Of a stretch of DNA of 64,000 bases, positions 58,112 through 64,000 are shown piece after piece; position 1 is the stretch's first letter; every line of letters starts with the position of its first letter. Position numbers and translations under genes: made by a program. Under the pieces are notes generated by a model. That model saw only the letters and a list, made by a program, of their open reading frames with translations, was not told the origin of the DNA and did no database searches. Origin of the DNA: Chryseobacterium sp. ON_d1 (lineage in GTDB: Bacteria > Bacteroidota > Bacteroidia > Flavobacteriales > Weeksellaceae); the NCBI RefSeq assembly GCF_006829085.1, contig NZ_BJTC01000017.1:54395-118394 (forward strand), written 5' to 3'.

Positions 58112-58227
58112 CTTTTTAAAATTTAATTAATTGTTATATATCTTTTTGATTACGAATTAAAACACAAGTTAAATTAACAAATTCATAAATAATGTTAAAT
58201 TTTAACAAAAATAAAACAACGCAACAA

Positions 58228-58261
58228 CAAAAAAAAGGACAGATTATAAAAACCTGCCCTT
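58228..58261 (-). terminator. Terminator of the Gly/Asn/Arg-repeat protein gene
   Basis: On the minus strand AAGGGCAG and CTGTCCTT pair (one G-U), with an 11-base loop and a run of eight Ts. Confidence 0.75.
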
Positions 58262-58289
58262 CACACCACTTAAATATAATATATGAAAA

Positions 58290-59303
58290 TTAATTCCTTA
58301 CTAAACTGCCTCTAAAGCCGCCACCGCCACCACGGTTTTCTTGTCTTGGGGCAGAGTTTTCAGATCTTTGTCTGAAGCCTCCTCCATTATTTCCTCTGAA
58401 GCCGCCATTATCTTCTCTTTTAGGAGCTTCTCTCCTTACTTCACTGTTTCCTCTGAAACCACCTCCATTGCTGTTTCTGAAGCCACCGTTATCAGAATTT
58501 CCTCTGAAGCCTCCTCCATTACTGTTTCTGAAACCGCCATTATTCTCAGCATTGTTTCTATTTCCTCCATTATCAGAATTTCCTCTGAAGCCTCCTCCAT
58601 TGCTATTTCTGAAGCCGCTGTTATTGTTGTCACGGAAGCTGCCGGAATTTCCATTGGTTCTGGTATTCCTGAAACCGTTATCTGCTCTGTTGTCTCTTCT
58701 GATAATATCAAAGGTAGGATTATCCATTCTGCGGAATCTTGATCTGTCTACCCTGTAAATATTGATATTGACATTTCTATATCTTGGCATTACAGCATAT
58801 CTTGGTACGTAATACGTTCTTCTATAGTTCTGGAAATATACAATCGGACTGTAGCCTCTGTAATAGTTATTCTGGAAAACAACAAATACTCTTGGCCCTA
58901 ATATCCTTTCTAATGCATAAAACCTGTCATAATACCATCTGTCCGGATTGTATCGGTAGAAATTATTCCAAACGCTAAAACTTGCGTATAGATTATTAAG
59001 TCTTATGATCTGGTCTACCTGCCAGCGGTTTAGTCTGTTCTGTACAAAAAATCCGTTCCAGTCAATATTAATGATACTATTTCTATAATCGTTATAATAA
59101 CTTTGATAATAATCACTTGGATAATAATCCTGAGGATAATTGTAGTAATAATCGTCAGGGAAATAATTCCTGTCATCTTCATCGCTGTAATAGCCTCCAT
59201 CATTCTGATAATAACCATCATCTCCCCAACCATTGTTCGGATATTGCTGAGCTGACGTCAAAACGCCCAGCCCAAAAGCTAATCCCAAAAATATTTTTTT
59301 CAT
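58290..59303 (-). CDS. Exported Tyr-rich protein with C-terminal Gly/Asn/Phe/Arg repeats
   Basis: A 337-residue exported protein with signal MKKIFLGLAFGLGVLTSAQ. Residues 20-75 are Asp/Tyr-rich. A globular-looking core (about 75-200: NIDWNGFFVQNRLNRWQVDQ, YYDRFYALERILGPRVFVVF) follows. From about 205 to the end is a low-complexity tail of GGFRNSNGGGFRGNS-type units repeated several times. The core is shared with other flavobacterial Tyr-rich proteins of unknown role. The tail resembles RGG/FRG repeats that bind nucleic acid or form condensates in other contexts, but here the protein is exported, so a surface or matrix role is more likely. Function is unknown. Confidence 0.82.
   Translation of the reverse strand: MKKIFLGLAFGLGVLTSAQQYPNNGWGDDGYYQNDGGYYSDEDDRNYFPDDYYYNYPQDYYPSDYYQSYYNDYRNSIINIDWNGFFVQNRLNRWQVDQIIRLNNLYASFSVWNNFYRYNPDRWYYDRFYALERILGPRVFVVFQNNYYRGYSPIVYFQNYRRTYYVPRYAVMPRYRNVNINIYRVDRSRFRRMDNPTFDIIRRDNRADNGFRNTRTNGNSGSFRDNNNSGFRNSNGGGFRGNSDNGGNRNNAENNGGFRNSNGGGFRGNSDNGGFRNSNGGGFRGNSEVRREAPKREDNGGFRGNNGGGFRQRSENSAPRQENRGGGGGFRGSLVRN
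58305..58680 (-). repeat. Coding tandem repeats of GGGFRGNS units
   Basis: Units coding for N-G-G-G-F-R-G-N-S or related recur at irregular 30-90 bp steps, for example the TCCTCTGAAGCC(G/T)CC(T/A) plus-strand words at 58390, 58500, 58580. This is a mutable region where copy number may vary between strains. Confidence 0.7.
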
Positions 59304-59371
59304 CTCTATAGTCGTTAATTGGTTAATATATAGCAGAATATCTTAATTCTATTTCTTTGATACAAATAAAA

Positions 59372-59405
59372 AAAAGAAGTTAAATCCTAAGATCAAACTT
59401 CTTTT
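59372..59405 (-). terminator. Terminator of the 4-alpha-glucanotransferase gene
   Basis: AAAAGAAGTT (59372-59381) pairs with AACTTCTTTT (59396-59405), followed by a minus-strand run of Ts. Confidence 0.75.
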
Positions 59406-59442
59406 AAAATATTATTAACTAACTGATAATCAATTGTTAAAT

Positions 59443-62094
59443 TTACATTCTTCCGCTATCTTTTACCCAATGAGCAATTTTTTTATTGAAAGATTTCCTT
59501 TCTTTCAGATCTTCCAGTTTTAAATGCATTCTGTAACGCCAGTAATGGGGGAAAACCGCAGGGTTATTAATTCTTTCATTATCAATTTTAGGATTTGTAA
59601 GTTCTGCATCTGTAGCCAGGAACTCCTGGATCGGGAAAATGGCAAGCATCGCCTCATTATACAGATGCTGCTTCATCATAATTTCTGCAAGATAAGGAGT
59701 CAGGTCTTCGGGAGCTTTTCCATACTGTATCAGCTGTTCATTATAATATCTTTGTGTAAGTATCCGATCTTCTTTCCACCATTGTCTTAAGGTTGAGCTG
59801 TCATGGGAAGAAGCTGTCACCACGTTCATATAATTGGCGTACTTAGGATTATAGAAAGGGATATTTTCGGCAGGCATTCTTTGTACTTTAAGAGCTATAA
59901 TGGCCAATTCATCCATTACAACAGGTACACAGGCAGGAACCATTCCCAGGTCTTCACCACAGATCAGCATTTTAGTAGCATTCAGAATAACCGGCAGTTT
60001 TTCCATAGCTTTTTCATACCACAAATGATCTTGTCTTCTGAAGAAGTAATCATGGTACAAATCATAAATGCTTTTCTGTTCAGATTCCGGAAGATATTTA
60101 TAAGATTCCGTGTTATATACATTGAACCTTGGATGATAAACCGTTTTTCCATTTCTTTCCTCTGGTAAGAACAAAACATTGGCACATAGAGAAATCAGTT
60201 TTTCTTCCAGTGGTCCATATGATTTTTTCTTAAAGAAATTCACCAGCTTTCTCTGGGTATCAAATTCTTCTTTAAAATTATAAGTGCTATCTTCATTACG
60301 GATCATCAACTCAAGGGCTTTTTCACTTTCTTCCCCAAAATAATCCCACAGGATCTGATTATTGATGAAAGGCTTGCAATACCTGTCGAAACTGAATGGA
60401 ATCTGCCAGGCCTTAAATTCATCTGCAACGATAGGAACAGCTGGATAAAAATATCCCAAAATCCCTTGTACAGCAGAAATCGGCATTCTCCATATTCTGA
60501 AGAAACCTAAAATATGATCGATTCTCATGGCATCAAAATATTGCTCCAATGCTTTGAACCTGTTTTTCCACCATCTGTAGTCGTCCGCTTTCATAGCTTC
60601 CCAATTGTAAGTCGGGAATTCCCAGTTTTGCCCCAGTTCTGTAAACTGATCCGGTGGTGCTCCCGCCTGAAAATCCATCCCGAATAATTCCGGTTCTGCC
60701 CATGCTTCTACGGAATATCTGTAGATACCAATAGGAAGATCTCCTTTCAACGAAACTCCCAGGTTATGGGTATAATCAACAGCATCTTTCAGCTGTACAT
60801 GCAACTGATATTGCACCCATGCATGAAGCATTGAGCTATCATAATCTTTACTTTTTGTTGTAAAAAACTGAGATATCTTTCCGGCAATATATTTTTTGTG
60901 GGTTTTCCACTCGTTGAAATTGGGTGTCTTATATTTATCCCTTAAAACACAGAATGCCGAATAGGGGACCAGCCAGTATTCATTATCCTTAATGAATTTT
61001 TTGAAGTTTCTGTCCTTATAAATTTTATCTTTTTCAGCATTGAAAACAGCCGTAATATATTTCCATTTGCCTTCGATTACCTTTTCATAATCGATCAGAT
61101 CCAAAGCATTTAACCGTTCTTTTTCAGAAAGATACTCATCAACTAATTCTTTCGGTAAAGAATAATCAAGTTTTTCTAATGAGATATATTGTGGATGTAA
61201 AGCATAAACAGACACTGCCGCGTATGGGTAGGAATCAGTCCAGGAATAGTTGGCTGTTGTATCATTGATCGGAAGAATCTGAATAATACCAAGATTGGTT
61301 TCTTTCGTCCAATCTGCCAGTTTTTTCAAGTCTGCAAATTCCCCGACTCCGAATCCATCTTCACTTCTCAAAGAGAATACCGGAACCGCAACCCCGGCAT
61401 CATGATACATCTGATATCCTTTAAACCTGAAATAATGATTGGAAACAATCTGCAGCACGTCATTCAAAGGATTCGCCACCGTAAATCTATTTTCGCCGGT
61501 TTCTACATCTATAACCTTATTTTCTTTTGTATCGTAAATACAGTATTTAAATTGGATATATTCATTTTCAGGAATTTCAACAGACGCTTCCCACATTCCA
61601 AAATCTGTCTGCTGCAGGTGAATAACCTTGTCATAGCTCCAGTTTCCCAGAGATGCGGTATTTCCAAAAAGAACAATCCTCCAGTCCGGATTATAAATAG
61701 GGGCTTCTATTCTGAATAAGTGAGTATGTTTTTTTAAAACCGTTATTTTTTCAGGAACGAAATCATGCAGCTTGTTATAAAGAATTTTATTATTTAAATA
61801 ATTTTCAGGAAAATTTTTATTATTCCATTCGTCAAAAATGATAAACTCCTTATAATTATGTGGAAAACTTAAATGATGCGGAACAAATTCTTCCCTTAAA
61901 ACATTTCCTTTTTCATTTACCACCCGGTATTGATAAGAAATGGATTTTGAGAAATAGTCCACTTCGCATTTCCATAGCCCATTTTCTGCATAAAACATAG
62001 TGTGGATATGTAAGGCATTCTCATCTTCACCAAATACCAGCTGCAGGCTTTCTCCGGCCTTTACAATATATCCAACATTAAAGTATAGTTTCAT
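59443..62094 (-). CDS. malQ: 4-alpha-glucanotransferase with two N-terminal starch-binding domains (DPE2-like)
   Basis: An 883-residue GH77 enzyme that disproportionates maltodextrins. Two CBM20-like modules lie in the first quarter (about 1-110 and 115-225; the second has the typical LFGNTASLGNW). The catalytic part (about 260-870) has the nucleophile region MRIDHILGFFRIWRMP, acid/base CGEDLGMVP and the third acid in TASSHDSSTLRQWW. Stand-alone MalQ is about 500 residues; this longer, CBM20-bearing architecture is like plant DPE2. Without a signal peptide it should be cytoplasmic and act in maltose or glycogen turnover. It is monocistronic. The gene symbol is by function. Confidence 0.92.
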   Translation of the reverse strand: MKLYFNVGYIVKAGESLQLVFGEDENALHIHTMFYAENGLWKCEVDYFSKSISYQYRVVNEKGNVLREEFVPHHLSFPHNYKEFIIFDEWNNKNFPENYLNNKILYNKLHDFVPEKITVLKKHTHLFRIEAPIYNPDWRIVLFGNTASLGNWSYDKVIHLQQTDFGMWEASVEIPENEYIQFKYCIYDTKENKVIDVETGENRFTVANPLNDVLQIVSNHYFRFKGYQMYHDAGVAVPVFSLRSEDGFGVGEFADLKKLADWTKETNLGIIQILPINDTTANYSWTDSYPYAAVSVYALHPQYISLEKLDYSLPKELVDEYLSEKERLNALDLIDYEKVIEGKWKYITAVFNAEKDKIYKDRNFKKFIKDNEYWLVPYSAFCVLRDKYKTPNFNEWKTHKKYIAGKISQFFTTKSKDYDSSMLHAWVQYQLHVQLKDAVDYTHNLGVSLKGDLPIGIYRYSVEAWAEPELFGMDFQAGAPPDQFTELGQNWEFPTYNWEAMKADDYRWWKNRFKALEQYFDAMRIDHILGFFRIWRMPISAVQGILGYFYPAVPIVADEFKAWQIPFSFDRYCKPFINNQILWDYFGEESEKALELMIRNEDSTYNFKEEFDTQRKLVNFFKKKSYGPLEEKLISLCANVLFLPEERNGKTVYHPRFNVYNTESYKYLPESEQKSIYDLYHDYFFRRQDHLWYEKAMEKLPVILNATKMLICGEDLGMVPACVPVVMDELAIIALKVQRMPAENIPFYNPKYANYMNVVTASSHDSSTLRQWWKEDRILTQRYYNEQLIQYGKAPEDLTPYLAEIMMKQHLYNEAMLAIFPIQEFLATDAELTNPKIDNERINNPAVFPHYWRYRMHLKLEDLKERKSFNKKIAHWVKDSGRM

Positions 62095-62163
62095 CTATAT
62101 TTTTTTATAAAAGTACATTTTAATATCGAAAAATAAAACTTATTAAATATCAAATAATCATTA

Positions 62164-62197
62164 AAAGACCTTCTCAAAATAAACTGAAAAGGTCTTT
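62164..62197 (-). terminator. Terminator of the T9SS cargo gene
   Basis: AAAGACCTT (about 62164-62172) pairs with AAGGTCTTT (62189-62197) across a loop with additional partial pairing. Confidence 0.7.
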
Positions 62198-62220
62198 ATA
62201 TACTGATTTATAATATCCTG

Positions 62221-63387
62221 TTATTTGGTTACAAGAATCTTTTTATTAAATACTGCTTTTCCTGAGCTATTAGTAATATTAACAATATAAGCACCTGTCA
62301 GCAGTCCTTTAAGATATACTTTTTCGTCTAATGAACCCTCGTTGACAGACAAATTCTGAGTCATTACATTTTTACCTGACATATCAAATATGTTCAGTCT
62401 AACAGTACCTTTTATTTTGTTATTACCATGAACATTAATATAGTGTTCATCAACTCTTGTTGGGTAAATATCAAGATCAGCTGTAAAATTGTTTACTGTT
62501 GATGATTTATCATTCACAAAATATTTACTGGCCAAATCATAAATATGCAGCCCCTGTTCTCCCTGAAGTGGTTTAGCTTGTAATGTTGCCAGATTTACCT
62601 CATACAAAGCTCCTCCTTTTGCACTGGCTATTACAATTTTTCCCTGTGCATTGACAGCTGATCCGTTCACAGAATAGTTATCCGGAATACCTGAAATTTT
62701 ACCTATGAATTGAGCCTTTAAATCTTTTGTCAGAATTTTGAAAACATTTCCTGAAGCTGCAAAAACATAGAAGTTGTTATCTGCATCAGCAATCATATCT
62801 CCTCCAAAACCAGTTTCCATAGCTGTAAATGAATTTCGTCCATTAGAAGCATCATCTTTAATGATTCCCAGATCACTCACTACATATTGCCCATCTTTTT
62901 TGCTGATTTCCAAAAACTGGGTTCCTGCATTATTCACAGCATAGACATTACCGTTATATCCTGTTGCCATTCTCGTGATATGAGAATTAATATCACATGA
63001 AGTTACTCTTGCAACACTATTTTCTACTAAAGTGATTTCTTTTGTTTTTGGATTCAAAACATAGATATTCGAAGAAAACATAGGCATATACAGCAGATTG
63101 TTATTCGAAGAATCATATGCAAGAGCGGCTAAAGTCACTGCCTGAGAGTTACTGTAAGAATTTTTGTCTTCTGCTACAACGCCTTTTCTGGCCTGTGAAA
63201 ATACTTTTACTGAAGAATCTACTGTGAAAATCTTTTCACCTGAGGTTCCATTACTCGCATCAATTGCACGGAAATCATTGAAAGTAATACTTTGAGTATC
63301 TTTTCCTGTAATTGCAAAAAAATCCTGCTGAGCCTGTGCATTTACACCTAATAACAGTAAAAACAAAGGGAATAAATGTTTTTTCAT
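62221..63387 (-). CDS. T9SS type A sorting domain protein
   Basis: A 388-residue exported protein. The signal peptide (MKKHLFPLFLLLLGVNAQAQ) is followed by a beta-propeller-like body with repeated strands such as ALAYDSSNNNLLYMPMFSSN, YNGNVYAVNNAGT and NNFYVFAASGNVFKI. The C-terminal 80 residues form a type A sorting domain: DIYPTRVDEHYINV, VRLNIFDMSGKNVMTQ, LKGLLTGAYIVNI and KKILVTK. It should therefore be secreted and attached by the type IX secretion system. No catalytic motif is seen, so the role is open. It is a separate minus-strand unit with a terminator. Confidence 0.9.
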   Translation of the reverse strand: MKKHLFPLFLLLLGVNAQAQQDFFAITGKDTQSITFNDFRAIDASNGTSGEKIFTVDSSVKVFSQARKGVVAEDKNSYSNSQAVTLAALAYDSSNNNLLYMPMFSSNIYVLNPKTKEITLVENSVARVTSCDINSHITRMATGYNGNVYAVNNAGTQFLEISKKDGQYVVSDLGIIKDDASNGRNSFTAMETGFGGDMIADADNNFYVFAASGNVFKILTKDLKAQFIGKISGIPDNYSVNGSAVNAQGKIVIASAKGGALYEVNLATLQAKPLQGEQGLHIYDLASKYFVNDKSSTVNNFTADLDIYPTRVDEHYINVHGNNKIKGTVRLNIFDMSGKNVMTQNLSVNEGSLDEKVYLKGLLTGAYIVNITNSSGKAVFNKKILVTK

Positions 63388-63576
63388 ATTTTATATTTTT
63401 AGATTCGTAATCATTTTGATATTACTAAGTTACATAATTTTAGAATAAAAAAATAAAAAATCCCTTATATTTGAATAAAAGCCATAATGACAAAATAGTA
63501 CAAACTATACATTCTCTGTCTGGCTTAAGATTCTTATGGAATGATAAGACGGCGATTGTACAGAAATCTTTGAATA

Positions 63577-63690
63577 AGGAGCATTCTCCCGCTATCCATT
63601 CCTACTCCTCGCGCCAGGGCTTATTTTCCTTGCTAATCCCAGTGCTTCCACCTCCTGCTGTGGGGTAACCATTCCTATCGGGGCTAGGGG
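63577..63690 (-). ncRNA. Structured intergenic element with AGCCCCGATAGG / AGCGGGA core
   Basis: Read on the minus strand, the element begins CCCCTAGCCCCGATAGG and ends AGCGGGAGAATGCTCC. TAGGAATGG occurs twice, at both ends of the central part. I recall intergenic elements with this AGCCCCGAT...AGCGGGA frame occurring repeatedly in flavobacterial genomes; whether it equals a named RNA motif (Flavo-1 comes to mind) cannot be checked here. Its GC content is far above the surrounding sequence, which supports conserved structure. It lies downstream (3') of the rRNA terminator on the minus strand. Confidence 0.5.
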
Positions 63691-63702
63691 ATGAATGATA
63701 AT

Positions 63703-63764
63703 TGATGATTGATCAGTGATGAAAGATCAGTAATCGATGTATTGTTATCATTGATCAATCATCA
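63703..63764. repeat. 13-bp perfect inverted repeat
   Basis: TGATGATTGATCA (63703-63715) and TGATCAATCATCA (63752-63764) flank 36 bp that also contain TGATCA/GATCAGT words. It could be a hairpin or a degenerate interspersed repeat. The remainder of the 63388-63858 gap shows no gene. Confidence 0.5.
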
Positions 63765-63858
63765 TTTATTACTCATTACTCATTGTTTCTGTTTGCTTTA
63801 GATGAGATGGAGATGTATAGGGATGGTATAAGTATAGGATTGGGATGGGTATAAAACA

Positions 63859-63891
63859 AAAAATCCTTTATCATGACGATAAAGGATTTTT
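63859..63891 (-). terminator. Terminator of the rRNA operon
   Basis: A perfect 14-bp stem: AAAAATCCTTTATC (63859-63872) and GATAAAGGATTTTT (63878-63891) with a 5-base loop and T-rich flank on the minus strand, directly downstream of 5S. Confidence 0.88.
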
Positions 63892-63905
63892 AAAAATAAA
63901 ATAAA

Positions 63906-64000
<95 letters not shown>

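Noticed and set aside
58305..58680. Regular repeats as a CRISPR array
   Set aside because: The repeats are in frame, coding for Gly/Asn/Phe/Arg units, with no unique spacers of constant length and no cas genes nearby.
58341..58758. Plus-strand ORFs with Ser/Ile/Glu or Leu/Pro repeats
   Set aside because: They are antisense frames of the GGFRGNS coding repeats and have no independent support.
63471..63668. 65-residue plus-strand ORF near the right end
   Set aside because: It runs through the structured AGCCCCGAT/AGCGGGA element, has odd composition and no family resemblance; treated as non-coding.

Overview
The window looks like chromosomal DNA of a Chryseobacterium-like member of the Weeksellaceae (Flavobacteriia, Bacteroidota). 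Reasons: low GC; promoters with the Bacteroidota -7 element TAnnTTTG; few Shine-Dalgarno sites; a bacillithiol gene (bshA); a type IX secretion sorting domain; flavobacterial families such as DUF4292, DUF4254, DUF2851 and DUF1573; and many lipoprotein signals. This is protein-level recognition by eye. No database search was possible, so the genus is an inference.

Layout. 1-6.1 kb: a minus-strand phenylacetate catabolism cluster (paaK-paaE-paaA-paaB-paaC plus an alpha/beta hydrolase cut by the window edge) behind a TetR regulator, with repeat-filled spacers between the paa genes. 6.4-9.1 kb: clpB. 9.3-11.9 kb: an unknown soluble protein, a membrane protein and a NarL-type two-component pair. 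12.1-14.6 kb: two paralogous M43 metalloprotease lipoproteins with matching promoters. 14.6-20.5 kb: a PAP2 phosphatase with a predicted beta-barrel tail, an M1 peptidase and a TonB-receptor-like barrel protein. 20.7-22.7 kb: an OmpR-type two-component pair next to arrays of GTTAAT half-sites. 22.7-27.3 kb: an endonuclease/exonuclease/phosphatase protein and a tightly coupled five-gene operon (DUF2589 protein, two unknown proteins, a cytoplasmic subtilase and a 67-residue I9-like protein). That operon is the best candidate for an undescribed system. 27.6-31.1 kb: a second M1 peptidase, a DECR1-like reductase and a DUF1573 protein. 31.2-35.6 kb: a second OmpR-type pair and a GH92 mannosidase.

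35.6-50 kb is mostly conserved housekeeping: dihydroorotase, a polysaccharide flippase, a sugar nucleotidyltransferase, a DUF4292 lipoprotein, an EnvC-like LytM protein, TatA, DUF4254, a lipoprotein, RibA, a GH3 hexosaminidase, BshA, DUF2851, PspC-like and GNAT proteins. 50-53.3 kb holds a SIMPL protein and three tandem paralogues with carboxypeptidase-regulatory-like domains. 53.4-56.6 kb encodes an AddA-like helicase-nuclease. 56.7-63.4 kb holds a small membrane protein, ferritin, a Spy-like periplasmic protein, a Gly/Asn/Arg-repeat protein, a DPE2-like 4-alpha-glucanotransferase and a T9SS cargo protein. The right edge enters the 3' end of an rRNA operon (5S, minus strand), preceded by a structured intergenic element and the operon terminator.

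How the parts work together. The paa genes activate phenylacetate to its CoA ester (PaaK) and epoxidise it (PaaABC with reductase PaaE). Both OmpR-type two-component pairs lie beside divergent promoters that carry similar GTTAA direct repeats with a period of about 11 bp. This suggests that each response regulator controls its own operon and the neighbouring envelope gene. The envelope theme is strong throughout: M1 and M43 peptidases, a GH92 enzyme, barrel proteins, lipoproteins and a T9SS cargo. No CRISPR array, insertion sequence, prophage or tRNA was seen.
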